From positions 1-64,000 of the forward strand of contig DATBMA010000062.1 in NCBI GenBank assembly GCA_036555105.1: 64,000 nucleotides of DNA. The letters run 5' to 3'. This document shows, in pieces, positions 1 to 8,902 of the stretch. The notes under the pieces are model-generated. The model was given only the letters and a program-made list of their open reading frames with translations. It was not told the origin of the DNA and searched no databases. The stretch is from DATBMA01 sp036555105 (GTDB lineage: Bacteria > Actinomycetota > Acidimicrobiia > Spongiisociales > ZC4RG35). The position numbers and the translations under genes were made by a program. Within the stretch, counting starts at the first letter, position 1; the number at the start of each line of letters is the position of its first letter.

Positions 1-87
1 CCCCCATCACCACCCAACCCACCGCCCCAACCTGATATCCACCTCCACAGGAGTTCTCCCGGGGGGATTCATCCGGAGGCGACCGGT

Positions 88-1155
88 TCAGCCCAGCTTC
101 GAGGCGATGGTCCCGGCGTTTCTCAGAGCAGTTCCGTCAGCGCCCACGGTCGAATAGGCCCGCGGTGGCATGGCCAGGGCTTCGTCGACCAAATCCCGGA
201 ACAAGGCCGCCCGGCTGATCGGTGGATCGATCCAGAGGTAGGCGGCCATGCTGCCGGGAATCGTGTTCACCTCGTTGACGAAGAGGTCATCACTTGCCGC
301 CAGGAAATCGATGCGGCAGATCCCGCGCAATTCGGCAGCGGAGACCACCTTCGTCGCCAGTTCCCGCAAGCGCTTCTCCAGAATGGGCTCGACCTCGGCG
401 GGAAGCTGGCGGCCGCCGGAGACCTCCCCGCCCCAGGCCAGGTACTTCTGGTCGTACGAGTAGATGCCGGTGCCCGCCCTCATCGGCTCCTCGATCGCCG
501 ACAGCTGCAGCTCCGGATACGTCCGCACCCCCACCTGCAGGTCCCGGCTCTGCTCGAGGAAAGGCTCGACCACCGCCCCGTCCGCCATGTAGTGGCTCGA
601 GCTGCGAAGCGCCAGAACTGTCGGCCAATCCTTCGCCACCTCGATGCCGATCGACGAGCCACCGAAGCGCGGCTTGACGATGTAGGGCCCGGTGAAGGGC
701 TCGGTCACCTGATCAGTGACAAGCACCCGTGAAAGAGCCGGGAGTCCCTGGGCTGACATCGCCGCCCCGAAGACGAACTTGTCCATCCCCAGGCCCGAGG
801 CCTCCCGTCCCGTCCCCGTATAACGGAGGCCGGCCAACTCGAGCAGCCCCTGCAGGGTCCCGTCTTCACCGGGGCCGCCGTGACAACAAACGACCACTGC
901 GCTGATGTCGAGCGGTCGGCGCGACTCGAAGCCTCTCCCCCACTGCGGGACGAAGGCGATTTGCTTGGACTTCCGGGGCGCCCCTGCCACGAAGTCGGCG
1001 GCTTCGGCGCCCGGCTCGGTCTCGAACCACTCACCCTGTTTGCTCCAGTAGAGGCAGTGGACGTCGCCGAGGGCGCGGGCTACCTGGAGCCCGGTGAGGA
1101 TCGAGATGTCGTGCTCGTCAGACGGTCCTCCGAACACCACAGCCGGCGTGCTCAT
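88..1155 (-). CDS. ddl: D-alanine--D-alanine ligase
   Basis: ATP-dependent cytoplasmic enzyme that joins two D-alanines into the dipeptide used by MurF. The N-terminus shows the family motif GGPSDEHDIS near residues 9-18. The ATP-grasp segment VKPRFGGSSIG lies near 158-168, and the metal-binding end VNEVNTIPGSM near 292-302. The 355-residue length is normal for the family. A GTG seven codons upstream is possible, but the ATG places the ligase fold directly at the N-terminus. It follows murF by 68 bases on the same strand, and its product is the substrate of murF, so the two are very likely co-transcribed. Confidence 0.93.
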   Translation of the reverse strand: MSTPAVVFGGPSDEHDISILTGLQVARALGDVHCLYWSKQGEWFETEPGAEAADFVAGAPRKSKQIAFVPQWGRGFESRRPLDISAVVVCCHGGPGEDGTLQGLLELAGLRYTGTGREASGLGMDKFVFGAAMSAQGLPALSRVLVTDQVTEPFTGPYIVKPRFGGSSIGIEVAKDWPTVLALRSSSHYMADGAVVEPFLEQSRDLQVGVRTYPELQLSAIEEPMRAGTGIYSYDQKYLAWGGEVSGGRQLPAEVEPILEKRLRELATKVVSAAELRGICRIDFLAASDDLFVNEVNTIPGSMAAYLWIDPPISRAALFRDLVDEALAMPPRAYSTVGADGTALRNAGTIASKLG

Positions 1156-1223
1156 CGAGGCGATGATGCCAGGCACAACTGGGGTCGTGGCCGATTGCGA
1201 TCAGGCGGACCGCAACGCCGAGC

Positions 1224-2726
1224 TCAGGGGTAATGATCGGGCAGGTCGTTCTCGTAGAGCACGATGTCGCCTGGGCCGAGGTGTGACTTCACCCAGTCGA
1301 CCGCCTCCTGCCTCCGTCCCACCTTCAGCGCACTCGCCCCGCCTCCGGCAGCTCCGGCGGCCAACGCGCGGCGATTGGTGCGGCCGACGATGATCACCTG
1401 GTCAGCAGTCTGCGCGGCCCGGGCGGCGAAAGCCCGGTTCTCCTCTCTCTGTCTCGAACCGAGTTCCACCATCCCCGGCGTCACCACCACTTTCTTGCCG
1501 GCTACACCTTCGAGCATTGCCAGCGCCGCCGCAGCTCCGGCCGGGTTGGCGTTGTAGGTGTCGTCGATGATGGAGAAGCCGCCATCGGGAGACTTGAGCG
1601 GTGCCCGCCGATGGGCCGAGACCGGCAGCCCGGGCAAGCGATGCGAGATCTCGCCATGGGTAGCGCCCATCGCCAGCGCCGCCGCGACTGCACAGGCGAC
1701 GTTGCCTGCCAATGCCGACTCAGGCGGGCGGCCGAGCGGCCGGCCTTGGAACTGAACCCCAGCCTCCCCCACCGTGACGTCGGCGTTGGTGCCGCCGGAT
1801 GAACAGGTGATGACCCGACGGCGGGACGCCTCCTCGGTGGCGATGGCCGCCAGGGCGGGGTAGTCCACGTTGAGCACCACCGCCTCGGCCCCATCGACGA
1901 TCTCGCGCTTGGCGCGGACGATGCGCTCCTCGCTGCCGAACCGTTCGAGGTGCACGGGACCGATAGCGGTGATCACCGAGACCTTCGGGGGCAGCCACTC
2001 CACCAGGTCGGCAATCTCTCCTGGCCCGTACGTGCCCATCTCCGCCACGAAGACCTTGGTTCCGTCGGCGAAGTTCTCGTTGATTGCACGGGCGAGCCCC
2101 ATGCGATTGTTGAACGAGGCCGGGCTGGCCAGCACCTTTGGGGCCCCGCCCAGCAGATGGGCGATATAGGCCTTAGTGCTGGTCTTCCCGTAGGAGCCGG
2201 TGATGGCAACCACCTGGGCGCCTGAAGCTGCCACCTTCTTCCTGGCAGCGGTGACCCACTTGCGGCCCAGCACTCTCTCGATCGGGCCCATGACCCAGGC
2301 GATGAGGTCGACGATGGCGGGCAGCAGGATCAGCCCTATCACCGCCCGCCCTGGCGCCGCCAGCCTCCATGAGTATGCGATGAGTGCTGCCATCGCCACT
2401 CCCACCACCGACGCCAGCCTGATGAGGCGAGGAGTCCATGCCAGCTTCGAGGTGCGGCCGCGTACCCCCAGACCGACCGGCCCGACCTGTGAGAGAACCG
2501 CCGCCCATCCGTACCACTGGTCGAACCAGACCCCGATGGCGCCTGCCAGGCCGAGGAGAGCCAGTGCGGCGTTCAACAGAGACGACCGCCACCAGCGAAT
2601 GGCGAACAGGGTCACCACCGGTTCGTAGTGCTCACGCTGGGAAATGCGCAGCCAGCGGATTCCTGCCACGCCGGTGGCCACTGCCACCCCGATCATCAGC
2701 AGGCTGAGCTCGAGGTCGGCGCTCAT
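1224..2726 (-). CDS. murF: MurF: UDP-MurNAc-tripeptide--D-Ala-D-Ala ligase with membrane N-terminus
   Basis: Adds D-Ala-D-Ala to the UDP-MurNAc tripeptide, the last cytoplasmic step of peptidoglycan precursor synthesis. The Mur-ligase P-loop TGSYGKTSTK lies near residues 176-186. The central domain has NNRMGLARAINEN, and the C-terminal domain has IIDDTYNANPAG. Unusually for classical MurF, the first ~135 residues hold about four hydrophobic stretches (for example LLNAALALLGLAGAIGVW), so the enzyme is probably membrane-tethered in place of the usual N-terminal UDP-binding domain. A MurF-like paralogue is possible, but ddl next door supports MurF. Its ATG overlaps the TGA of the hydrolase upstream (ATGA), which suggests translational coupling. 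Confidence 0.85.
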   Translation of the reverse strand: MSADLELSLLMIGVAVATGVAGIRWLRISQREHYEPVVTLFAIRWWRSSLLNAALALLGLAGAIGVWFDQWYGWAAVLSQVGPVGLGVRGRTSKLAWTPRLIRLASVVGVAMAALIAYSWRLAAPGRAVIGLILLPAIVDLIAWVMGPIERVLGRKWVTAARKKVAASGAQVVAITGSYGKTSTKAYIAHLLGGAPKVLASPASFNNRMGLARAINENFADGTKVFVAEMGTYGPGEIADLVEWLPPKVSVITAIGPVHLERFGSEERIVRAKREIVDGAEAVVLNVDYPALAAIATEEASRRRVITCSSGGTNADVTVGEAGVQFQGRPLGRPPESALAGNVACAVAAALAMGATHGEISHRLPGLPVSAHRRAPLKSPDGGFSIIDDTYNANPAGAAAALAMLEGVAGKKVVVTPGMVELGSRQREENRAFAARAAQTADQVIIVGRTNRRALAAGAAGGGASALKVGRRQEAVDWVKSHLGPGDIVLYENDLPDHYP

Positions 2727-3466
2727 GTCAGATAGGAGTCGATGACCCGGCGCAGCTCGCCTGGGGCTTGGGTGGGGACCAGGTGGCCGACACCGGTGAG
2801 CACCTCGAGCTTGGTGGCCACACCCCGCTGCTCGAGCAGAGCCGCCGCCCGCTCCGCCACCGAGACCGGGGCTTCGGTGTCATCGGCTCCCCACAACAGG
2901 TGGACCGGGCCGGCCAGCTGGGCCAGTTCCGGCTCATACGACTCGTTCACCACCTTCACGAACACTTCGCGCATGACTCCGGTCGTCCGCACGTAGTCGG
3001 ACGACCCCGCCTCCTGGCGGACCCGCTCCATCGACTGGTCAGAGACGATCCCGATCCGGTTGCCCGCCCTCAACAGCCGGAATCGGAACGAGGGCGGGGC
3101 CGGCGGCCGGATGCGCAGGAGCGGCACCCCCACCAACACCAGCGCCCCGACTGCATCCGGTCGTTGCACCGCCAGCTCCACCGCCACCCTTCCTCCGAAC
3201 GAGTGACCGACCACGAGCATGGGCAGGGTGAATGTGTCCAACAGAGGATGCAGCCGCCGGGCATACCCCGAGGCTCCCTCGACAGAGGCAGGAGCAGCAG
3301 ACGCCCCGAAGCCCGGGAGGTCGGGGGCGACCGCGTTCAACCCATCCAGGGCGGGGCGGAAGTCGGCGGCGCGTCTGGCCCAACCATGCAGGGCCAAGAC
3401 GGTGGGAGGGCCGGTTCCAAACACTTCCCCGAAGAGCGATTCTCCGGCCAGGGCCGTCAGCGCCAT
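2723..3466 (-). CDS. Alpha/beta hydrolase
   Basis: Alpha/beta-hydrolase fold protein of about 247 residues. The oxyanion motif LHGWAR lies near the N-terminus. The nucleophile elbow GHSFGG (Ser near residue 88), an Asp in WGADDTEAP and a C-terminal His in TGVGHLVP complete a plausible catalytic triad. The substrate cannot be told from sequence. I chose the ATG giving MALTALAG because the fold starts directly after it; the open frame continues 35 codons upstream into sequence that does not look like protein. It is the first gene of the minus-strand operon with murF and ddl, overlapping murF by 4 bases. A minus-strand TAATGT at 3504-3509 could be its -10 box. Confidence 0.82.
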   Translation of the reverse strand: MALTALAGESLFGEVFGTGPPTVLALHGWARRAADFRPALDGLNAVAPDLPGFGASAAPASVEGASGYARRLHPLLDTFTLPMLVVGHSFGGRVAVELAVQRPDAVGALVLVGVPLLRIRPPAPPSFRFRLLRAGNRIGIVSDQSMERVRQEAGSSDYVRTTGVMREVFVKVVNESYEPELAQLAGPVHLLWGADDTEAPVSVAERAAALLEQRGVATKLEVLTGVGHLVPTQAPGELRRVIDSYLT

Positions 3467-3594
3467 CAGGCGGTAAAGCTCAATCGGGCGGCCACGACGG
3501 CCGACATTACTTGTCGGGCCTCCCTTCCCCCCGCCCGGTGGAAACCCAGGAAGAACCACTTCAGCACCCACTAGCCCGATTTCGAGCGGCCGCC

Positions 3595-5334
3595 ATGCGC
3601 CGCTCGGTGGCGTTGGGCTGGGTCGTTCTGATCATCATGGCGGTCCAGGCGGTGCGCCTCTCCGCCTTCGGCGATCCCGGTTTCCTGATTCCAACCGCCT
3701 TCTTCGGGATGGTCCTGGTGGCGAGCTCGCTCCTCGACTGGAACCGCCTGATGTCGGGGGCAGCCGGGCCGTGGCTGGCGTGGGCATGGACGGTGGCGGC
3801 AGTGATGACCCTCGGCGCCATCGGCACCGTGCCGGCGCTGCAACCCGCCACCCAGCCGCTCTACTTCGGAATCGTCGCCCTCAGCGGCCTGCTGCACGAG
3901 CGGGTGAAGCACATCATCGTGGCCCTCCTCGCCGCGTTGGGAATGGCCTTCACCGGATCGCTTCTCATCGGGCCGGAAGGAGTGGGCGACCTGGTGATCG
4001 CGGTGGTGAGCATCGGTGTGGTGGCGGCGGCCACCGCCCTGATCGGGGTCGAGTTCGAACGCGAGACCGATCGCAGCGTGCGCAGGCTCGCCGAGCTGCA
4101 GAGCCAGCGGGCCGACTTCGAGCGCCTGTATGCGGTCTCGGCCAGCTTGGCCGGAGCCGACTCATTGGCCGAGGTGCTGCCGGAACTGGTGGGCCGCATC
4201 TGTTCCTATCTCGATGCCCAAGTGGGAGCAGTTCTCCTCTACATGCCGGAGAGCCACGAGCTGGAAGTGATGAGCCCGGTGTGGGTCAACGGGGTGCCGC
4301 TGCAGGTGGGCGGAGTGCGAATCCCTGTCAGGTCCAACTCGGTGCTCGCCCAGGTGTTCAAGTCCGGCCGCCCCTTGTTGCTCGATCGCATATCGGACAA
4401 GGCGGAGGCCTACGGAGTGCTCGGCGAACTGGGCCTCACCCAGGCCATGGTGGCCCCGCTCAAAGTGGAGCAATTCAAGGTCGGGGTCATCGCAGTAGGC
4501 GACCCCGCCCACGGAAGCTTCCATCCCGAACAGCTCGAGGTCCTCTCCAGCCTTGGCGCCCCCGCCGCCCTCGTGCTTTCACAGATCGGTCGTTACGAGG
4601 CGGCAGCCGAGATGTCACGCCGTCTGGAAGAGGTCGCCCAGATGAAGACCGACTTCGTCTCGGTGGTCAGCCACGAGCTCCGCACTCCCCTCACCTCGAT
4701 CATCGGATCACTCGACACCGTCGCCCGCCCTGAGCTGAACCCGGCCGCCGACACCGCCAAGAGCCTCCTCAACACCGCCCGCCGCCAGGCGGGCCGGCTC
4801 CAGCGTCTGATCGAGGACCTGCTGATCGTGTCGAGGATCGATCGCGCTTCTGTCCCCATCCAGCTGGAGACGGTGGTACTGGCCGGCTTCCTCAAGGAGG
4901 TGCAGGATGCCATTCCCGCCATGCCCGAGGTGAAGATGGACATCGAGCCGTCCGACCTGGCAGTGACGGCCGACCCCGACCATCTCAACCGGGTGTTCCT
5001 GAACCTGCTGGAGAACGCCGCCAAGTACGCACCCGACAGCCCGGTCGAGGTCAAGGCGTGGGCCGAGGGAGACTCGGTGCAGGTCGCCGTGATCGACCAC
5101 GGGGAGGGGATCCCGGTGGACCAACGCGACCACGTCTTCGAGCGGTTCACCCAGCTGGAGAACTCCTCCACCAGGACCCGGGGTGGGACCGGGCTCGGCC
5201 TCTCGATCGTCAAGGGCCTCACCGAGGCGATGCAGGGCACCGTCCAGCTCTGGGAGACGGAGGGCGGTGGCGCCACCTTCGGCCTGACGCTGCCGATGGC
5301 CACCAAGGCCGAGACCCGCCCGGGCCCTCGCTGA
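3595..5334 (+). CDS. Membrane sensor histidine kinase (GAF, HisKA, HATPase)
   Basis: Two-component sensor kinase of about 579 residues. Residues 1-155 form roughly five to six hydrophobic segments (for example VALGWVVLIIMAVQAV). A GAF domain covers about 170-330. The HisKA H-box is VVSHELRTPLTS with the phospho-accepting His near residue 360. The HATPase has the N-box NLLENAAKYAPD and the G-box GGTGLGLSIVKG. No response regulator lies beside it, so it is an orphan in this window. The ATG at 3595 directly precedes the first membrane segment; an in-frame GTG at 3538 is an alternative. It starts 129 bases from the divergent hydrolase operon. Confidence 0.9.
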   Translation: MRRSVALGWVVLIIMAVQAVRLSAFGDPGFLIPTAFFGMVLVASSLLDWNRLMSGAAGPWLAWAWTVAAVMTLGAIGTVPALQPATQPLYFGIVALSGLLHERVKHIIVALLAALGMAFTGSLLIGPEGVGDLVIAVVSIGVVAAATALIGVEFERETDRSVRRLAELQSQRADFERLYAVSASLAGADSLAEVLPELVGRICSYLDAQVGAVLLYMPESHELEVMSPVWVNGVPLQVGGVRIPVRSNSVLAQVFKSGRPLLLDRISDKAEAYGVLGELGLTQAMVAPLKVEQFKVGVIAVGDPAHGSFHPEQLEVLSSLGAPAALVLSQIGRYEAAAEMSRRLEEVAQMKTDFVSVVSHELRTPLTSIIGSLDTVARPELNPAADTAKSLLNTARRQAGRLQRLIEDLLIVSRIDRASVPIQLETVVLAGFLKEVQDAIPAMPEVKMDIEPSDLAVTADPDHLNRVFLNLLENAAKYAPDSPVEVKAWAEGDSVQVAVIDHGEGIPVDQRDHVFERFTQLENSSTRTRGGTGLGLSIVKGLTEAMQGTVQLWETEGGGATFGLTLPMATKAETRPGPR

Positions 5335-5338
5335 CAGC

Positions 5339-5344
5339 TACGGT
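5339..5344 (+). promoter_or_regulatory. -10 box (TACGGT) for a leaderless start at 5351
   Basis: TANNNT hexamer starting 4 bases after the kinase stop, then exactly 6 bases, then ATG. It matches the spacing seen before many genes here, so the SnoaL-like gene is probably transcribed from its first codon. Confidence 0.6.
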
Positions 5345-5350
5345 CGGGCC

Positions 5351-5770
5351 ATGGCCCGATCGAACCTCGAAGTGCTCGAGGACTACATCCACCAGGTCTG
5401 GGATGAAGGCGACCCGGAGGCGGCCAGGGCTTTCATCGCCCCCAATTACCGCCGTCACATCTCCCCGATGCTCGAGCCCCTCGGCCCCGACGCACAAGTC
5501 GAAAGGCTCAAGGGGATCCGGGCGGCATTCGCCGACGTCACCGTGAGCGTCGAGAGCCACGTCTCCGAGGGCGACATGATCGCTTTCCGATCGACCATGC
5601 GCGGCACCCACACCGGCAGCTTCCTCGGGCTGGAGCCAACCGCCAAGCAATTCACTGTCGGCCTTCTGGACATGATCAGGATCGAAGACGAGCAGTTCGT
5701 GGAGCACTGGGGCGGGCCGGACGTGTTCGACATCCTGCGCCAGCTCGGCGTCGACTGGAAGCTCGACTAG
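5351..5770 (+). CDS. SnoaL-like ester cyclase family protein
   Basis: A 139-residue NTF2-like/SnoaL-type protein. It starts with the usual helix (NLEVLEDYIHQVWDEGDP), contains HISPMLEP, and carries the core strand pattern DMIAFRSTMRGTHTG...FLGLEPTAKQF found in the polyketide-cyclase-like ester cyclase family. Members act on varied small molecules and many have no known substrate, so only the fold is assigned. The stop TAG and the stop of fabI on the other strand share the palindrome CTAG (5767-5770), so the two genes end tail-to-tail with a 4-base overlap. Confidence 0.8.
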   Translation: MARSNLEVLEDYIHQVWDEGDPEAARAFIAPNYRRHISPMLEPLGPDAQVERLKGIRAAFADVTVSVESHVSEGDMIAFRSTMRGTHTGSFLGLEPTAKQFTVGLLDMIRIEDEQFVEHWGGPDVFDILRQLGVDWKLD

Positions 5771-6546
5771 CCGCGTTTGGAGCCGGCGGCGATGGCGTGA
5801 AAGCCACCGTCCACGTGTACCACTTCGCCGGTGGTCATCGGAGTCCAGTCGGATAGCAACAGGCAGACCATCCGAGCCACCGGGTCGGGGTTGCCGACAT
5901 CCCAGTGGAGGGGCGCCCTGGTGTTCCAGGTCTCATCGAAGATCTCGAAGCCCGGGATCGATTTGGCGGCCACGGTCCGAAGCGGCCCGGCCGAGACGGC
6001 GTTGACTCTGATCCCGAGAGGGCCGAGGTCGCGGGCCAGGTAGCGGGTGATCGACTGCAGTGCGACCTTGGCGACTCCCATCCAGTCATAGGCGGGCCAG
6101 GCCTGCGAGTTGTCGAAGTCGAGCGTGACCAGCGATCCCCCGTTCCTCATCATCGGCATCAACGCCACCGCCAACGTCTTGAAGGAGAATGCCGAGGTGG
6201 TGAAGGTGGTGGCGGCAGAGGCGGCCGGCGTGTTGAGGAAGTTGCCACCAAGCGCATCGTCGGGGGCGTAGCCAATGGCATGGAGGGCACCATCGACCCG
6301 ATCCCAGCGCGAGGCGAGATCGGCGGACATTCGCTCGACGTGGGCGTCGTCATTGATGTCCAACTCGAGGACGTCGACGGGCTGCGGCAGCCGTTGCACC
6401 GCACGCTCGGTCAACCGCATGCCCCGGCCGAAGCCGGTGCATACGATCTCTGCTCCCTGCTCCTGAGCGACGCGTGCCGAGTGCCAGGCGATCGAGTCGT
6501 CGGTCAGGATCCCGGTGACCAGCAGTTTCTTGCCTTCGAGCAGCAT
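5767..6546 (-). CDS. fabI: Enoyl-[ACP] reductase, InhA type
   Basis: NADH-dependent reductase of the last step of type II fatty-acid elongation. The nucleotide-binding start LLVTGILTDDSIAWHSARVA closely resembles actinobacterial InhA. The catalytic region is DFDNSQAWPAYDWMGVAK, which supplies the Tyr-x6-Lys pair (Tyr near residue 158) and the upstream Phe of InhA. The segment after it (GIRVNAVSAGPLRTVA) also fits. Length is 259 residues. The ATG is chosen by homology; the open frame runs upstream into the preceding gene. It starts 2 bases after the stop of a small membrane protein, as the last gene of a three-gene operon. Confidence 0.93.
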   Translation of the reverse strand: MLLEGKKLLVTGILTDDSIAWHSARVAQEQGAEIVCTGFGRGMRLTERAVQRLPQPVDVLELDINDDAHVERMSADLASRWDRVDGALHAIGYAPDDALGGNFLNTPAASAATTFTTSAFSFKTLAVALMPMMRNGGSLVTLDFDNSQAWPAYDWMGVAKVALQSITRYLARDLGPLGIRVNAVSAGPLRTVAAKSIPGFEIFDETWNTRAPLHWDVGNPDPVARMVCLLLSDWTPMTTGEVVHVDGGFHAIAAGSKRG

Positions 6547-6548
6547 CT

Positions 6549-6920
6549 TCAGCCTCCGAAGTCCTTGCCGAACGACATGATCCCGCGAATGCCGAGGCCC
6601 ATCAGGAATAGAAGCAGCAAACCCCAATAGAGGGCGGGCCGTTTGGCCAGTTGAGCCCGGTAGATGTAGGCGAAGGCAAGCGCGAAAGCGACGACCACCC
6701 CGTAGAAGACATGGATGTTGCCGGGGTCGGTGCCGGCTGCCATTGCCCCCACCCCCAACAGGACCTGGATGATCAGGGCGACGATCGACACTGCGGCCAT
6801 GTAGCGGAACCAGCGCCCTGGCGGACGCTTGGCGATGGCCAGCCCTATGCCGAAGAGCCCGGCCGCCGCGCTCAATCCGACCGCGATCCAGCCCCAGACC
6901 CGGTGGATGTCCCCAAGCAC
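6549..6920 (-). CDS. Small four-helix membrane protein of unknown function
   Basis: About 123 residues with four hydrophobic segments: VWGWIAVGLSAAAGLFGIGLA, YMAAVSIVALIIQVLLGVGAM, IHVFYGVVVAFALAFAYIY and LYWGLLLLFLMGLGIRGIM (each given in part). Histidines sit at the ends of the first and third helices (DIHRVWGW, NIHVFYG). This could suggest heme or quinone contact as in cytochrome b561-like bundles, but that is speculation. The start is a GTG 7 bases after the upstream gene. It lies between a small soluble protein and fabI in one operon. Confidence 0.72.
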   Translation of the reverse strand: MLGDIHRVWGWIAVGLSAAAGLFGIGLAIAKRPPGRWFRYMAAVSIVALIIQVLLGVGAMAAGTDPGNIHVFYGVVVAFALAFAYIYRAQLAKRPALYWGLLLLFLMGLGIRGIMSFGKDFGG

Positions 6921-6927
6921 GGGGCGG

Positions 6928-7197
6928 TCAGCCCGTCTCGACCAGCTGGCCCGAGGAGAGGTCGAGCACGAACTCCTTCTGGCTCCGGGAGTCGGCGATC
7001 CAACTCGCCATCCTGGCGCCACGCTGGCGGACGATCCACCAGGCGTAATCGGAACTGCCGGTGGTGAGGAATTCGCCCAGAGCCTGACGGGCGGTATCGC
7101 AGGCGGCAGCCAGTTCGGAGAACTCGCCGAGGTGGCGCTCGGCGACCGGCTCCCCCGGCCGGTCTCTCGCCTCCACGTACTCGACTGCCTCGAACAT
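6928..7197 (-). CDS. Small hypothetical protein
   Basis: An 89-residue soluble protein that I do not recognise. It is acidic at the N-terminus (FEAVEYVEARDRPGEP), has a helical middle (FSELAAACDTARQALGEF) and ends with a strand-like WIADSRSQKEFVLDLSSG. There are no membrane segments or catalytic motifs. It is likely real because it begins just after a good ribosome site (GGGAGG) and a -10 box (7221-7226), and sits 7 bases before the next gene of the fabI operon. Confidence 0.62.
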   Translation of the reverse strand: MFEAVEYVEARDRPGEPVAERHLGEFSELAAACDTARQALGEFLTTGSSDYAWWIVRQRGARMASWIADSRSQKEFVLDLSSGQLVETG

Positions 7198-7220
7198 CCT
7201 CGTCCTCCCAGACCGTGGTC

Positions 7221-7226
7221 AGGCTA
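7221..7226 (-). promoter_or_regulatory. -10 box (TAGCCT) of the fabI operon
   Basis: Minus-strand TAGCCT ends 23 bases before the ATG at 7197. The intervening leader carries a GGGAGG ribosome site 6-7 bases before the start, so this operon uses a conventional leadered mRNA. Confidence 0.5.
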
Positions 7227-7228
7227 CT

Positions 7229-7244
7229 CCACCCCGGTGGGTGG
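7229..7244 (-). terminator. Possible terminator hairpin after the acyl-CoA ligase
   Basis: Perfect 6-bp stem CCACCC/GGGTGG with a 4-base loop, starting 8 bases after the stop of the minus-strand acyl-CoA ligase. There is no T-run after it, so termination is only a possibility. The hairpin abuts the -10 box of the next operon. Confidence 0.35.
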
Positions 7245-7251
7245 GAAGGGG

Positions 7252-8871
7252 TCAGTCGGAGGCGTCCATCAACAGGTCGGCGTACTGGTCGCGCACGACC
7301 TTCTTGTCGAACTTGCCGGTGCCGGTCTTGGGAATGGCATCGATGAAAACGATCTTGTCCGGCAGCCACCATGTCGCCACCCGCGACTCGAGGAATTCGC
7401 TCAACTCCTCGGCGCTGGCTTCTGCCTCGGGCTTGAGCACCACGAAGGCGACGGGCCGCTCCTGCCATTTCACGTGCTTGAGCCCCACCACGGTCGCCTC
7501 CGCCACCGCCGGGTGGGCCATGAGGTGGTTCTCCAGGTCGAGCGAGGAGATCCATTCGCCGCCGGACTTGATCACGTCCTTGGCACGGTCGGTGATGCGG
7601 ATGTATCCCTCGGGGGTGATCTTGCAGACGTCACCGGTGCGGAGCCATCCATCGACGAAGCTTTGCGATGAGCGGGGGTCGTTGTAGTACTCGGCTGCGA
7701 TCCATGGCCCTCTGATCAAGAGCTCTCCAAAGGCCTCTCCGTCATGTGGTAACTCCTCCCCCAGCTCGTCGACGATCTTGACCTGCAAGCCGGGGACAGG
7801 AATCCCCGCCGTCTCCATGAAGTCGAGCTGGCGCTCGAAGTCCCAGTCCTCCATCCCCGGTTTCAGCATTGCCGTGGCCGCCACCGGGTTGGTCTCGGTC
7901 ATGCCCCAGCCCTGCAGCACCCTGATGCCGCGGTTCCTCCAGTACCAGTCGATCATCGCCCTCGGCACTGCCGAGCCCCCACAGAAGAAGGCGCGCAGCG
8001 ACGAAACGTCTACGTCCGGGTTGGCGGCGAGATACTGCTGGATGCCGAGCCACACCGTGGGGACTCCGGCCGAGATCGTGACGTGCTCACTCTTGAACAG
8101 GGCGGTCAGGCCCTGGGGGGTGAGATCCGGGCCCGGATAGGTGAGCTTGGCCCCGACGGTGACCGCCTGGAATGGATAACCCCATGCGGCCGCGTGGAAC
8201 ATGGGGACCACCGGCAGCACGTTGTCGTTGGCGGAGACGGCGAAGTTGGCCAGGTTGGAGATCGTGTGCAAATAGGTGGAGCGCTGGGTGTATGCAACCC
8301 CTTTCGGGTTGCCGGTGGTACCCGACGAGTAACAGAACATCATCGGCGAGCGCTCGTCGAGAAGCGGCCACTGCCCGTGCGGCTCCACCCCGTCGATCAG
8401 ATCCTCATAGGCGATGGAGCCCGGGATCAGGTCACTCGCCTCTGGGCCCATAACTACGAATGCTCGAACCGATCCGAGCTTGGGAGCCAGTGGTGCCATC
8501 AGCTTTGCCAGGTCGGGATCGACGAAAATGACCTCGTCCCCGGCGTGGCCGACGATGTATTCGATCTGGTCGGGGAACAGACGGATATTGAGGGTGTGGC
8601 AGACCCGCCCTGTGTTGGCGGTTGCCCAATAGAGCTCGTGGTGGCGGTGGTTGTTCCAGGCGAAGGTTCCTATCACCCCGCCAGGGTCGACCCCCAGCTT
8701 GGTCTGGAGAGCAGTGGCCAGCCTTCGGACCCTGTCGTCGAGGGAGCCGTAGGTGTGACGCCCCACGGTGCGATCGGCATCGACTGAGACCACCTCCTGA
8801 TCCGCGTAGAGCCCGACCGCGCGGTCGTAGAGAGTTGAAAGGAGAAGAGGGAAGTCGTCCATCATGTGCAT
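7252..8871 (-). CDS. Fatty acyl-CoA ligase (AMP-forming)
   Basis: Acyl-adenylate-forming enzyme that activates a fatty acid to its CoA ester. It shows the AMP-binding P-loop MFCYSSGTTGNPKGV, the A5 motif GWGMTETNPVA, the A7 motif GWLRTGDVCKI, and the C-terminal GEWISSLDLEN and PKTGTGKFDKK with the catalytic Lys. Length is 539 residues from the first ATG of MHMMDD. It resembles medium/long-chain ligases of the FadD/AlkK kind. The start is supported by a TAGGCT box 7 bases upstream. It lies just downstream of two tandem structured non-coding units. Confidence 0.9.
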   Translation of the reverse strand: MHMMDDFPLLLSTLYDRAVGLYADQEVVSVDADRTVGRHTYGSLDDRVRRLATALQTKLGVDPGGVIGTFAWNNHRHHELYWATANTGRVCHTLNIRLFPDQIEYIVGHAGDEVIFVDPDLAKLMAPLAPKLGSVRAFVVMGPEASDLIPGSIAYEDLIDGVEPHGQWPLLDERSPMMFCYSSGTTGNPKGVAYTQRSTYLHTISNLANFAVSANDNVLPVVPMFHAAAWGYPFQAVTVGAKLTYPGPDLTPQGLTALFKSEHVTISAGVPTVWLGIQQYLAANPDVDVSSLRAFFCGGSAVPRAMIDWYWRNRGIRVLQGWGMTETNPVAATAMLKPGMEDWDFERQLDFMETAGIPVPGLQVKIVDELGEELPHDGEAFGELLIRGPWIAAEYYNDPRSSQSFVDGWLRTGDVCKITPEGYIRITDRAKDVIKSGGEWISSLDLENHLMAHPAVAEATVVGLKHVKWQERPVAFVVLKPEAEASAEELSEFLESRVATWWLPDKIVFIDAIPKTGTGKFDKKVVRDQYADLLMDASD

Positions 8872-8878
8872 GCGCCGG

Positions 8879-8884
8879 AGCCTA
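8879..8884 (-). promoter_or_regulatory. -10 box (TAGGCT) for a leaderless start at 8871
   Basis: Minus-strand TANNNT hexamer followed by 7 bases and the ATG of the acyl-CoA ligase, so transcription would begin at or next to the start codon. It lies downstream of the terminal hairpin of the non-coding unit 8903-9113, which argues that the ligase does not depend on that transcript. Confidence 0.55.
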
Positions 8885-8902
8885 GAGAAAGGCGCAGACG
8901 CG

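Noticed and set aside
1..87. Start of another minus-strand gene at the left edge
   Set aside because: A minus-strand ATG at 70-72 meets a stop after about 20 codons, and the ATG at 5-7 has too little sequence to judge.
3232..3594. A 121-codon N-terminal extension of the histidine kinase
   Set aside because: It overlaps the divergent hydrolase gene, has non-protein-like composition, and the membrane segments begin directly after the ATG at 3595.
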